Assembly (NCBI RefSeq): GCF_016587415.1
Contig: NZ_BNJI01000001.1
Span: forward strand, 6,549,501 to 6,613,500
Direction of reading: 5' to 3'
From: Ktedonobacter sp. SOSP1-85
GTDB taxonomy: Bacteria > Chloroflexota > Ktedonobacteria > Ktedonobacterales > Ktedonobacteraceae
Length of the DNA: 64,000 nucleotides
The stretch's first letter is position 1. Each line of letters starts with the position of its first letter. Made by a program: the position numbers and the translations under genes. Below are positions 34,385 to 42,365 of this stretch, piece by piece. The notes beneath the pieces were generated by a model. The model was not told the origin of the DNA and did not search any database. It saw only the letters and a program-made list of their open reading frames with translations.

Positions 34385-34479
34385 GAGTCATCTCCTGTAT
34401 CTTTTTCTGTGATTTTGGCTTGTGACAGTACCATCCATGCGACTCTCTCATTGCCCCATAGACGGCTCAGATTTGCCTC

Positions 34480-34607
34480 TTGACAGGACTTACTACTCGG
34501 AACATACTGTTCCAGACGGAATATCCTGTCTTTTCGCAAGTATAGTCAGCAGAGTATGAAGAAACAAGTCACAATCGAGAGGATTTGTTCTGAATGGAAC
34601 AAATGAG
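34480..34607. promoter_or_regulatory. Divergent regulatory region with two TetR-type dyads
   Basis: On the plus strand, TTGACA (34480-34485) and CATACT (34503-34508) are 17 bp apart. The dyad GGAACATACTGTTCC (34499-34513) covers the -10 box. A second dyad, TTTGTTCTGAATGGAACAAA (about 34587-34606), lies just before the TetR start codon. Both share GAACA half-sites. Confidence 0.65.
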
Positions 34608-34613
34608 CATAAA

Positions 34614-35198
34614 ATGACCCAAAACACGGAGAACTTACGCGTGAGACGCATGAAAAAACTGTTGCGGGAGGCGTTGCTTGATTTGATCGAGGAGCGAGGC
34701 TTTGACGCGCTCACTGTGAGCGAGATTATCCAGCGGGCCATGGTGAGTCGGACAGCGTTTTATCGCAATTATCAAGATAAATATGATCTGGTCGAGCAGA
34801 TCTTCGAGGATGAGATGCACATTTTGATGAGCGCATTGGGTAACTTCGGCCCAGAACGCCCTCCGCAACAATGGGTAAATCTCTTCGAGCATGTGGCGGA
34901 ATACGAACAACTCTATCGTGTGCTGCTTGGGGGAAAAGGGAGTCCCTGGTTTGCCATGAAGATGCGAGCCTCTTTAGCTGAATTGGTCAAGGAACATACA
35001 CTTGTTCCAAACAAGCAACCCATAGCTGATCGTCGTGTGTTTGTGAATGGATTTCTGCCAACACTGCTGGCCTCGTTGTTTGTCGATGCAATTACCTGGT
35101 GGCTTGAACAGGGAAGACCTTATTCTCCTGGAGAGATAGCTCAGTACTGTTCACAGCTTGCGGCTTCGATTTTCCACGAAGCAAGCACTTGGGAATGA
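34614..35198 (+). CDS. TetR-family transcriptional regulator
   Basis: 194 residues. The N-terminal HTH has MKKLLREALLDLIEERGFDA, then VSEIIQRAMVSRTAFYRNYQ with recognition helix, then DKYDLVEQIFE. The ligand-binding domain is of the TetR_C_7/8-like helical type (WWLEQGRPYSPGEIAQYCSQ near the end). It is divergent from the quinone oxidoreductase at 33413-34384, with dyads GGAACA...TGTTCC in between, so autoregulation and control of the reductase are likely. Length is normal and no defects are visible. Confidence 0.85.
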   Translation: MTQNTENLRVRRMKKLLREALLDLIEERGFDALTVSEIIQRAMVSRTAFYRNYQDKYDLVEQIFEDEMHILMSALGNFGPERPPQQWVNLFEHVAEYEQLYRVLLGGKGSPWFAMKMRASLAELVKEHTLVPNKQPIADRRVFVNGFLPTLLASLFVDAITWWLEQGRPYSPGEIAQYCSQLAASIFHEASTWE

Positions 35199-35301
35199 CC
35201 GTTTCCTCAGAAGAGAATCTCTTCACAGTTTTTCTTCTGAGTATCATGCTTTCTCCCATCTGTCTATCCACCCTTCACCTTTCTTGACCGGCGCTCTTGT
35301 A

Positions 35302-35764
35302 CTACTTTGTTAGTTTCTTCTGGGACGGAAGGCCTCGATCTGCTGAGTGTGGAGCAGCCAGAAGACGAGATCCTGGAAGAGCCAGAGCAGCACCTGGCGA
35401 TGCACGGAAGGCAGCGAGCTTCGCGTCACGGAGGGGGGGAAAGGCCTCTCCAGCGGGCAGAGGCAGTGTGAATCGATAAAGCATGAGGAAACTGTAGGCC
35501 AGCATGACGAGGGCCAGATGTCGATGCAGTCCTTTCCAACTCCGTCCCTGGTAGTGATCCAGGCCACATTCCTGTTTGGCATCTTCGTAAAACTGCTCGA
35601 TGACCCAACGCGCATGGGCCAGCAGAATCAAACGCTGGAGCGAGGTCTCCGGTGGCAACATGCTGAACCAGTACTAGGAGCCTAAGGCCTCGGATATGTG
35701 TCGCTGGTACTGTCATGTCTGGCAGCATGGCGGCTCGGTCTTTGATTTCATGCAGTTGTACCAC
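35302..35764 (-). pseudogene. C-terminal remnant of an IS701-like DDE transposase
   Basis: The frame 35661-35302 contains HARWVIEQFYEDAKQECGLD (catalytic Glu region) and GRSWKGLHRHLALVMLAYSF, typical of the end of IS701-type transposases. Upstream coding to about 35764 is out of frame, and the N-terminal 300 residues are missing. Inactive remnant. Confidence 0.65.
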
Positions 35765-35812
35765 AGCCAGGAGTCCCGTGAGTTATGGCAGCGGATACAG
35801 GAAGGAGGGTCT

Positions 35813-36120
35813 TTATGAGAGGAGACCACAAAATGTCGCACTACCTGCTTCTCTTAATTGTGGGGAATCCTTCCACATCAGAGTGCTAACAACCGCAAAT
35901 ACTACCACGATCACGAGGGATAGAGAGAAGGCTTGAATGATGCGCTTTTCCAAAATACGCACAAGAAGTGCAACAGGAATCGCTATGAGCACACATACGA
36001 TGGAGACATAGGAATAGATGGGCTTATTGTAAAAAATCCAGGAAGCAGGCAAAATACTGCTGTAGAAATCAGGAAAAGAAGAAGCCATTCCAGCAGATCA
36101 ACTACTTTCTTTGTCGTCAT
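35813..36120 (-). pseudogene. Probable frameshifted small membrane protein
   Basis: From the ATG at 36120 the frame reads MTTKKVVDLLEWLLLFLIST and then stops early. A second frame from 36088 gives IYSYVSIVCVLIAIPVALLV, RILEKRIIQAFSLSLVIVVV and FAVVSTLMW. Together they would make a protein with three membrane helices, so a single frameshift near 36070 is likely. The 3' end runs into the IS701 remnant. No function can be assigned. Confidence 0.4.
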
Positions 36121-36171
36121 TGGTCGAAAAATCTTTCTCGATTCATTGATGAAGCTTTGGTACTTAGTACT

Positions 36172-36369
36172 TCACACTATTGGCTCCCCTTTTTTCCCGA
36201 ACAAGATCTTACCAAGCAAGGGGATGAGACCACTAATAATGAAATAGGCTATTGCAATGGACATAAATATCCTGCTGTAAGGAACGTAGAACAGGCCAAT
36301 AACTCCAGAAACCATTCCCACCCCAAACACAATGTTCGCTGTAAAAGTGAGCTTGTTTATTCTCTTCAT
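36172..36369 (-). CDS. Small membrane protein (65 residues)
   Basis: Two hydrophobic segments (IVFGVGMVSGVIGLFYV and SIAIAYFIISGLIPLLGKIL) joined by a short YSRIF turn, with a basic C-terminus. The ATG at 36369 lies exactly where the terminal repeat of the transposon begins, so its original promoter, and possibly its true N-terminus, was replaced by the insertion. Probably cotranscribed with the damaged membrane-protein gene downstream. Function unknown. Confidence 0.5.
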   Translation of the reverse strand: MKRINKLTFTANIVFGVGMVSGVIGLFYVPYSRIFMSIAIAYFIISGLIPLLGKILFGKKGEPIV

Positions 36370-36378
36370 TGTTTTTTT

Positions 36379-37986
36379 CTACGACGGCAAACCTGATCTG
36401 CAGAGACGCTCTTCCAGCGAGGCGAGATAGGTCTGTGGATCACGACGGAAGCGGAGTTGGCGACGACGACCCTCCTGTCGATAGTCCAGGGTTTGGCGAA
36501 GTGCCCGCCAAGCGGTCACGTTGGAGGGGCGAAGATCCGCTGCCGAAATGGAGAGGATGCGGCTGGCACCTGCGGCAACCACACGCACTGAGCCACGCAC
36601 GACGAGCGTTGGTGAGGCCCGCTTGCGTCCGGTGGCGCGCCGCTCAGCATGGCGGGCAGTGCCAAAGAAATGTTCCAGGTCATTGTTGGTACGAGGCAGG
36701 TCTTTCACCTGATAGCACTGAAAGAGACCATCCCAATAGCTGGTCGTGACTTTCTGGAAGTGCTCAACCGCAGGGGCCAGAGTTCCGAGCTGCTCGTGCT
36801 GTTGCGCCATCGTAGACAAGAGTTGTTGATACTTCTGTTTCAAGGCATCCACATCGTGTTGGTCGGCATTGGCAAGCAGGTGCGCGGCTTGATGGACCCA
36901 CGCATAGGCGTGCTCGATGGCTGGCCAGAGGTACTCTGTCGCCGTTAATCCTGCTTGCACGAGTTGTCGAAGACAGCTCAGTTCGCCGGGGAGCTTCCTT
37001 TTTTGCTCCACACGAGCGATGGAGTCGGAAATGTCCTGGAGACGTTTTTTGAGCTGTAATCCATCGGCATCCAAAGGTGGTCGTCCATCATCAGTGAGGG
37101 CACTTCTGACCGCCAAGCAATAGCCACGGATCGCTTCGGCTTCCTCATCGGTGCGTTTTTCCAACGCCCGCTCGATTGGGCGCACCCCACGCACCCGTTT
37201 TTTCAGTTCTTTCTTGGCATGCAGATCGGCGGCAGCAATCGGCTTGGCTGCCTCACGCAGGTAATGAAAATGGCAGAGTTGGTGAGGAATACCTGGCAAG
37301 GCGCTCGCCACGGCCTTGCGAACCGAGCGCTGCCCATCGGTGATCACTCCCTTGATTGGGATCGAGAGCGTCTGGCACACCCGCGCTGCTTCCTCCAAGA
37401 GCGGACCGAGATCCTTCTCTGTCGCTCCGAGCAAACTCCGTGCTACCAACACTTCTCCCGAACAGCAATCGCGCAGCACCCACAAGACCTCGTGCCCTAC
37501 ATCGGGCTGTAGCCCATCGAGCGCCAGGATCACCTGCTTGTGTTCTTTCAATCGCTGCCGCAGCCGCGTTTCATCGGCCAGATGCAGCGTAAGCAGCTCT
37601 TCATAGCGATAAAGCTGGTTTGTGACAGTACGCTCAGCCATGTGGAGTCCCCGTCGCTGCAATTCTTCGTGGATCTGCGGAATACTGCGCTGCTGCTGGT
37701 AGCGCAGTGCTCCCACCAAGGCGATCACATCGAGACCAAATTCTCCATGAAGCAAAGCCCATCCGCCTTCCTCTTCTGGTCGCGTTGGCTGATGGAAGCG
37801 CGCGCACTCCGTCTTGCGGCAGCGATACACTTTGAGGGTTAACCTCGTCACGCCTTGTAACGTGGTGACAGTTCGGTGGCTATGGTGCCCCATCCTCATC
37901 CAACATCCACATGCTTGGCAGATAACCTGGAGTGGAGAAAGGGTAACACGCGGCTCGGCTTTCGGGCGAGCTTGCTTTCTGGCCAT
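36379..37986 (-). CDS. Transposase (ISNCY-like DDE family)
   Basis: 535 residues. An N-terminal zinc-binding segment (CQACGCWMRMGHH, CRKTECARFH) precedes a DDE core with the first Asp in VILALDGLQPD, the second in VITDGQRSVRKAV, the HQLCHFHYL motif and the Glu in RTNNDLEHFFGTARHAERR. No frameshift is seen, so activity is plausible. The stop codon lies 10 bp inside the left terminal repeat. Family naming is tentative; similar genes are frequent in Ktedonobacteria. Confidence 0.75.
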   Translation of the reverse strand: MARKQARPKAEPRVTLSPLQVICQACGCWMRMGHHSHRTVTTLQGVTRLTLKVYRCRKTECARFHQPTRPEEEGGWALLHGEFGLDVIALVGALRYQQQRSIPQIHEELQRRGLHMAERTVTNQLYRYEELLTLHLADETRLRQRLKEHKQVILALDGLQPDVGHEVLWVLRDCCSGEVLVARSLLGATEKDLGPLLEEAARVCQTLSIPIKGVITDGQRSVRKAVASALPGIPHQLCHFHYLREAAKPIAAADLHAKKELKKRVRGVRPIERALEKRTDEEAEAIRGYCLAVRSALTDDGRPPLDADGLQLKKRLQDISDSIARVEQKRKLPGELSCLRQLVQAGLTATEYLWPAIEHAYAWVHQAAHLLANADQHDVDALKQKYQQLLSTMAQQHEQLGTLAPAVEHFQKVTTSYWDGLFQCYQVKDLPRTNNDLEHFFGTARHAERRATGRKRASPTLVVRGSVRVVAAGASRILSISAADLRPSNVTAWRALRQTLDYRQEGRRRQLRFRRDPQTYLASLEERLCRSGLPS

Positions 37987-38066
37987 GACGAACCTCCAGA
38001 GGTGGTCTTGTGACTGGAGATTTTTGGGGGGCCGATTTTGACAGACAGAGGGGAGCCTAAGGGGTC

Positions 38067-38165
38067 AATTGGATCGCTCTGTGTCATATTTTTGCGATAA
38101 TTACAGACGCCTCGCCGTAACATGCTTGACGTCTGTGGAAAGTCACAACGTGAGCAAAAAAGTGG
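38067..38165. repeat. ~100-bp inverted repeat, left arm of the MerR-SDR cassette
   Basis: Begins CAATTGGATCGCTCTGTGTC and ends AAAAAAGTGG. The sequence at 40078-40177 is its inverted copy with only about seven differences. Confidence 0.8.
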
Positions 38166-38212
38166 CTCTTCTCTCCTTTCTGTAGCTCGAACGTCCCATC
38201 CCGCACGACAGC

Positions 38213-39031
38213 TCATAGCGCTTTCTCGACCGGAAACTGGATCTCGGTGAGCGCGTCGTCAAGATTCTCTTCCCGACGCAGGCGAATCTTGCGGCGTGGT
38301 CCAACGATGGTGTAGGCATTGTTTTCCATCCAGGTTCCCAGCGCTTGATAGGCCGGGAGCGCGAGCGCTGGATGTCCATGATAGAGCGTACTGGCCATGT
38401 GGGGAAAAGCTGGCAACTCACACCGTGTCAGCCGTCCCTCACTGCGTGTGGAAAGCCGATCGGCGTCTCTGCCATCAACAGGTGCGACAATATCCACGGA
38501 ACCTGGAGTGCATTCGTCATCACGCTCCGTATGAACGACGAGCAGATGATCGATGGGTTTGACTCCATAGCGCTTCAGCATGCTGTCGATCCAGCACGCT
38601 TGATCCGCCAGATCACCCCTCGTCGGGTGCAGTGAGACCCCTGTAATTGGCCTGACCGCTTTGAGCACGACGTCATAGACCGGCAGAGAACTGCCTTGCT
38701 CAAGGGCGCGCAGGCGCGCTTCGATGCGCACGAGTTGCTCCTGTTCCGCCTGGATCTGCTGCTGGAGTTGTGCCTGTCTGAGCCGCAGCATCCCTTGCAA
38801 TGCGAGAGGAGAAACGCTTTCGTCCAGAATCTCGGCGATCTGTGTGAGTCCCAGTCCGAGCTCTTTGAACGCCAGAATACGATGCAGGTGCGGTAACTGA
38901 TCCATCGTATAGAACCGATATCCGGTCTCAGGATCGACAGAGATCGGCTTGAGGAGCCCGATCTCATCGTAGTAGCGCAGGGTGGTCATCGATACCCCGG
39001 CGAGCCTGGCAAAATCGCGAATCTTTAACAT
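38213..39031 (-). CDS. MerR-family regulator with GyrI-like effector domain
   Basis: 272 residues. An N-terminal MerR HTH (IRDFARLAGVSMTTLRYYDE, IGLLKPISVDPETGYRFY) and a coiled coil (QQQIQAEQEQLVRIEARLRA) precede a GyrI/AraC-effector-type domain (VKAVRPITGVSLHPTR... AYQALGTWMENNAYTIVGPR) that binds small drugs in BmrR and TipA relatives. It lies 41 nt downstream of the SDR gene on the same strand. The promoter of the pair (40013-40043) has the 19-bp spacer of MerR activators. It probably senses a toxic compound that the SDR enzyme converts. Confidence 0.85.
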   Translation of the reverse strand: MLKIRDFARLAGVSMTTLRYYDEIGLLKPISVDPETGYRFYTMDQLPHLHRILAFKELGLGLTQIAEILDESVSPLALQGMLRLRQAQLQQQIQAEQEQLVRIEARLRALEQGSSLPVYDVVLKAVRPITGVSLHPTRGDLADQACWIDSMLKRYGVKPIDHLLVVHTERDDECTPGSVDIVAPVDGRDADRLSTRSEGRLTRCELPAFPHMASTLYHGHPALALPAYQALGTWMENNAYTIVGPRRKIRLRREENLDDALTEIQFPVEKAL

Positions 39032-39072
39032 CTCATCTCTTCCTGCTGTACTTGCTCATTTTCTCGGAAGAG

Positions 39073-39861
39073 TTAGCCAATTCCCTCCACAATAGCTCTG
39101 CCCTCTTGACGCTCCGCACTCCATTCCGTCGCAATCAAGCGATGACCAGTCAGCTCTCGCGAAGCGTCGGAGGCGAGAAACACCGCCGGAGCCTGTATGA
39201 TCTCCGGCTGGAGCAAACGTGCCTGGAGATCCGCTGGCGTCTGGGCGGGGACCATCCCCGTATTGGTTGCGCCACCCGGCAGCAGAATATTGACCCGAAT
39301 ACGCGCCTCGCTCAGCTCCTGTGCCCAGATGGCCGAGGCTGCCTCGAGCGCAGCCTTCGACGGCCCATAGGGAGAAAACCCGCGCCGCTTCATCGTTTCA
39401 TAGCTCACCCCGATGTTAATGATGCTCCCCTCGCGCTGCTGTTGAAGCCAACGTGTCACCACTGCACGAGCCATATAGAATGGCCCATCGACATTTGTTT
39501 CTACAATCATACGCCAAACCGAAGGCTCAACCTCCCAAAAGCGAGTGGGCTCCGTCAGAAAAGAAGCACTGACATACTTCATACCTCGACCGGCGTTATT
39601 GACCAGAATATCGACGTGCCCAAACCGCTTCGTGGTCTGGTCCACGATCTGCTCACATGTTTCTGGATTCGTCACATCTGCGAGCAGTGCCAACACCCGT
39701 TCAGACCCATCCAGCTTCGCGAGTTGATCGAGTTCGGCCTGTTCACGCGCAGCCGTGACGGTCACTGATGCTCCTTCTTGTATGTATGCCTCCGCAATCG
39801 CGCGCCCTATCCCTCGTCCCGCTCCGGTCACGATCGCGACCTTTCCATCAAGTTTTCCCAT
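39073..39861 (-). CDS. Short-chain dehydrogenase/reductase
   Basis: 262 residues from the ATG at 39861 (GGAGAAACC upstream). Cofactor motif TGAGRGIG, NNAGRGM, Ser in INIGVSYE, and the catalytic pair in SPYGPSKAALE, where Tyr and Lys are four apart as required. The C-terminus ends with a typical ELTGHRLIATEW stretch. FabG-like, probably NADP-dependent; substrate unknown. First gene of the two-gene cassette with the MerR regulator, inside ~100-bp inverted repeats. Confidence 0.85.
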   Translation of the reverse strand: MGKLDGKVAIVTGAGRGIGRAIAEAYIQEGASVTVTAAREQAELDQLAKLDGSERVLALLADVTNPETCEQIVDQTTKRFGHVDILVNNAGRGMKYVSASFLTEPTRFWEVEPSVWRMIVETNVDGPFYMARAVVTRWLQQQREGSIINIGVSYETMKRRGFSPYGPSKAALEAASAIWAQELSEARIRVNILLPGGATNTGMVPAQTPADLQARLLQPEIIQAPAVFLASDASRELTGHRLIATEWSAERQEGRAIVEGIG

Positions 39862-40012
39862 TTCGGTTTCTCCTTTTTTGTCTCTCCAACACAAACGACC
39901 AACACATTTCAGCCACAAGCCAGCAAAAAAACGACCGACGCAAGGACATCTTCTTCTGTCAGAACGTTTCCATCCTGCTCATTTGCAGAGAGGTGAACAA
40001 CTCTTGTCACCA

Positions 40013-40043
40013 GCATACAACGTTCAGGTAGGGTGAAAGTCAA
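40013..40043 (-). promoter_or_regulatory. MerR-type promoter of the SDR-MerR pair
   Basis: On the minus strand, TTGACT (40043-40038) and GTATGC (40018-40013) are 19 bp apart. The spacer contains the partial dyad TTCA...TGAA. It lies about 150 nt upstream of the SDR start. The -10 box is weak, as expected for an activator-dependent promoter. Confidence 0.5.
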
Positions 40044-40077
40044 GAGGCTTTCTTCTGACTTTTTAGGGGAGATTACA

Positions 40078-40177
40078 CCACTTTTTTGCTCACGTTGCGA
40101 CTTCTCACAGACGTCAAGCATGTTACGGCGAGGCATCTGTAATTATCGCAAAAATGCGACACAGAGCGAGCCAATTG
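40078..40177. repeat. ~100-bp inverted repeat, right arm of the MerR-SDR cassette
   Basis: Inverted copy of 38067-38165 (starts CCACTTTTTTGCTCACGTTG, ends CCAATTG). Confidence 0.8.
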
Positions 40178-40293
40178 ATACGCGGGGCGAAAAACGCAAT
40201 GGACATGATGATGGGCATTTTGTGAGAAAGATAAGCCGGTTCAGATCAGGTTTGCCGACGTAGAAAAAAACAAGATCTACGAGGAAAACGCTC

Positions 40294-40638
40294 ATGGACT
40301 ATACCACACTGACGGTGCCACCGGGTGGGGAAACTGCCCTTGCCCCAGTGGTCGTTGCATCGCTGTACGAAGCTCTGCAAAAGCTACCTGATCCACGGCG
40401 GGGACAAGGGAAACGCTACTCCTTGGCGCTCATCCTCTGCCTGGTCGTTCTGGCGAAATTGGCAGGGCAAACGTCGTTGAGTGGAGCAACGCAATGGGTT
40501 CGTCATCGAGCCGTGCAGTTTGCCGAGCACTTTAAGCTGCACCGCAAGACAATACCGTGCCAAATGACATACTGCAATGTGCTGGCAAGGGTGAACGGCA
40601 AACACCTGGATGAGATCCTCACCGCCTTTTTTGCGTGA
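40294..40638 (+). pseudogene. N-terminal fragment of an ISAs1-family transposase
   Basis: 114 residues with YEALQKLPDPRRGQGKRYSL and LVVLAKLAGQTSLSGATQWV, the conserved N-terminus of ISAs1/H-repeat transposases (about 380 residues). Only the N-terminal third is present; the frame stops at 40638 and the DDE core is absent. It lies between the 3.9-kb element and the integrase and marks a deletion or recombination junction. Confidence 0.75.
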
Positions 40639-40736
40639 TGGGAAGCTCAGAGCCGGTGTGGAGAGGAACCAGCCGACTGCAACCCCCGTCGCGGAAAAAT
40701 TTCTACGGTAAGACCCGCAAAGAAGTGTAAGCGAAA

Positions 40737-41735
40737 ATGAAACTCGCGCTTCTCGAACAGCAACGAGGCACACTCATTACTGCTTCCCAACAACTGCTCG
40801 GAGCATACTTGACGCAGTGGTTAGAAGAAGTACATAGACCACCTGTGATCAAGGTGAGCAGCCATCTCAAGTATCGAAAACTGATGAATACGTACATCAT
40901 TCCAGCGTTAGGAAGAATACCGCTGCAAAAATTGACTCCTCAGCACGTGCAGCGGTTTCACAACCAGAAGCTAGAAGATGGACTCCACGCTCGAACGATC
41001 ATCTCCATTCATAATGTGCTCCACCAGGCCCTAGAAGATGCGGTTCGCTGGAATCTGGTAGCGCGTAATGTGTGCGATGTCGTGATGCCCCCAAAGGCGG
41101 AAAAATACGACATCACGCCGCTGACGCTGACTCAAGCGCAAGCATTTTTAGCATCGCTGCAAGGCCATCGCCTGGAAGCTCTCTTCCTCCTTGCTATTAT
41201 CACTGGTATGCGCAAAGGCGAGCTACTTGGATTGCGCTGGTCAGATATTCATTTTGAGCAGCAGTACGTTCGTGTCCGGCGCACTGTCAGTTATATCGAG
41301 GGACGTGGGTATATAGAGACTGAGCCGAAAACGGCGAAAGGAAGATGGCTGATCTCGCTCCCTCCTTTTGCACTGGACAAATTGAGGCAGCATCGTCTGC
41401 AACAGGTAGAGCAGCGATCGAAGGTTGCAAATAACTGGGAGGAGCGTGATCTGGTTTTTTGTAATCAGCGTGGTGATTATCTTGATCCGCGGTATCTCTC
41501 GCGACTCTTTGCTCGACTGCTAAAAAAGGCCGACCTTCCCCATATCCGTTTTCACGACCTCAGGCATAGCGCCGCCACGATCATGCTGAGCATGGGGGTG
41601 CACTTTAAAGTGATCCACGAAATCCTCGGACATAGTTCGAGCCGGATAACGCTTGATATCTATGCTCATGTGTTGCCCGCGATGCATGAAGAGGCAATGA
41701 GTGGGTGGAAGAGTGTGCTTGGTGAAGCGCAGTAG
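40737..41735 (+). CDS. Tyrosine integrase, N-terminus lost
   Basis: 332 residues from the ATG at 40737. Core-binding domain (YLTQWLEEVHRPPVIKVSSH) and complete catalytic domain: Arg in ITGMRKGELLGLRW, HDLRHSAATIML, then LGHSSSRITLDIYAHVL with the Tyr nucleophile. Upstream, in the same frame, NFYGKTRKEV is followed by TAA (40728-40730), where relatives read on through AKMKLALLEQ. So the arm-binding N-terminal region has been cut off by a stop codon, and beyond that by the ISAs1 junction. The remaining protein could bind core sites but probably not arm sites. The tRNA-like sequences beyond 41970 suggest its attachment region. Confidence 0.8.
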   Translation: MKLALLEQQRGTLITASQQLLGAYLTQWLEEVHRPPVIKVSSHLKYRKLMNTYIIPALGRIPLQKLTPQHVQRFHNQKLEDGLHARTIISIHNVLHQALEDAVRWNLVARNVCDVVMPPKAEKYDITPLTLTQAQAFLASLQGHRLEALFLLAIITGMRKGELLGLRWSDIHFEQQYVRVRRTVSYIEGRGYIETEPKTAKGRWLISLPPFALDKLRQHRLQQVEQRSKVANNWEERDLVFCNQRGDYLDPRYLSRLFARLLKKADLPHIRFHDLRHSAATIMLSMGVHFKVIHEILGHSSSRITLDIYAHVLPAMHEEAMSGWKSVLGEAQ

Positions 41736-41888
41736 TCGTGTAAAACAAGGCAATTCGTAACATTTTCCAACTACCGTCAGAACTACCGTCAAACCCGAAA
41801 AACGCGAAGTTTTCAAGATCGGGTTACCCCGCATAAAAGCGCCTGGGAAGCCAGAGGAACGCGTACGATGGAGAGGCCAAAAAGGGTT

Positions 41889-41919
41889 GGGACCCAGGAA
41901 GTAGCCGATCCTGGGTCCC
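41889..41919. terminator. Hairpin downstream of the integrase gene
   Basis: GGGACCCAGGA and TCCTGGGTCCC around a 9-nt loop, 154 nt after the integrase stop; followed by no T-tract. Confidence 0.5.
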
Positions 41920-41970
41920 GCGTGTATCGCCCAATTGCGCACCCCAATACGTTTAAGTTGCAGGCTCAGT

Positions 41971-42007
41971 TTAAGATCGTCGTGTTTTACTATTAAACTA
42001 CCGCCCC
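41971..42007 (-). other. tRNA-like 5' half
   Basis: On the minus strand: GGGGCGG, TA, D-arm GTTT/AAAC, A, CGACG, then loop ATCTTAA (anticodon position CTT). No matching 3' half follows. A CGTCG arm that would complete the anticodon stem lies upstream, at 42050-42054. Confidence 0.4.
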
Positions 42008-42018
42008 ATGTGAAGATA

Positions 42019-42054
42019 TGGCGGAGCGGGCCAGAATTGCACGGGCATCCGACG
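42019..42054 (-). other. tRNA-like 3' half (degenerate)
   Basis: On the minus strand: CGTCG, six-base variable loop, CGTGC/GCCCG stem with one mismatch around a non-canonical loop, then CTCCGCC and A. It precedes the 5' half at 42007 by 11 nt. The acceptor pairing with that half is poor. Confidence 0.3.
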
Positions 42055-42134
42055 ATTAGCGGCCTCAACCCTTGACTTGAGGTTCGGCGATGAATACTGA
42101 GGCTGGAGTGAGAATCTCATTCTGGGGCGACGCC

Positions 42135-42165
42135 GACGCTGCCTCTGCCGCTGGGCTACCCCGCC
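42135..42165 (-). other. tRNA-like 5' half
   Basis: On the minus strand: GGCGGGG, TA, canonical D-arm GCCCAGCGGCAGAGGC, A, GCGTC. The expected T-arm does not follow within tRNA distance. Its best partner is the 3' half located before it (42172-42207). Confidence 0.45.
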
Positions 42166-42171
42166 CCGATA

Positions 42172-42207
42172 TGGCGGGTGCAGGATTCGAACCTGCCCTG
42201 TGACGTC
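42172..42207 (-). other. tRNA-like 3' half
   Basis: On the minus strand: GACGT, CACAGG, perfect T-arm GCAGG-TTCGAAT-CCTGC, ACCCGCC, A. With the following 5' half it forms 6 of 7 acceptor pairs and 5 of 5 anticodon-stem pairs (one G-T). The bases upstream of it do not supply a normal 5' half. Confidence 0.45.
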
Positions 42208-42297
42208 TGCATCTATCAATATGAACTTCAGTCTCAGTCTGTACTCCGCCTCCCAGTCTAATGCAAGGGGCGCGAAAATGCAAGCCTTCATTTCAAT

Positions 42298-42348
42298 CGT
42301 GTGAGCGAAGCTAGCCGCTGCGAAGCGGCGTTCACGATTGCCTTTTCA
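42298..42348 (-). terminator. Hairpin downstream of the gene at 42366
   Basis: Outer arms AATCGTG.../...CACGATT and an inner CCGC/GCGG stem form a bipartite hairpin starting 18 nt after the minus-strand stop. Confidence 0.55.
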
Positions 42349-42365
42349 TGAGTAAATAAGACGAA

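Larger units (their letters stand above)
36369..40273. mobile_element. 3.9-kb transposon-like element carrying a transposase and a MerR-SDR cassette
   Basis: 32-base terminal sequences at 36369-36400 and 40242-40273 are inverted copies with one mismatch (inner part CGGCAAACCTGATCTG). Between them lie the transposase gene (36379-37986), an inner cassette bounded by ~100-bp inverted repeats (38067-38165, 40078-40177) with MerR and SDR genes, and short non-coding ends. No target duplication is obvious. Either the IS picked up passengers or the cassette inserted into the IS. Confidence 0.65.

Noticed and set aside
42134..42165. Possible tmRNA (two-piece type)
   Set aside because: The D-arm is that of an ordinary tRNA, and no tag-peptide frame or tmRNA 5' consensus is visible.
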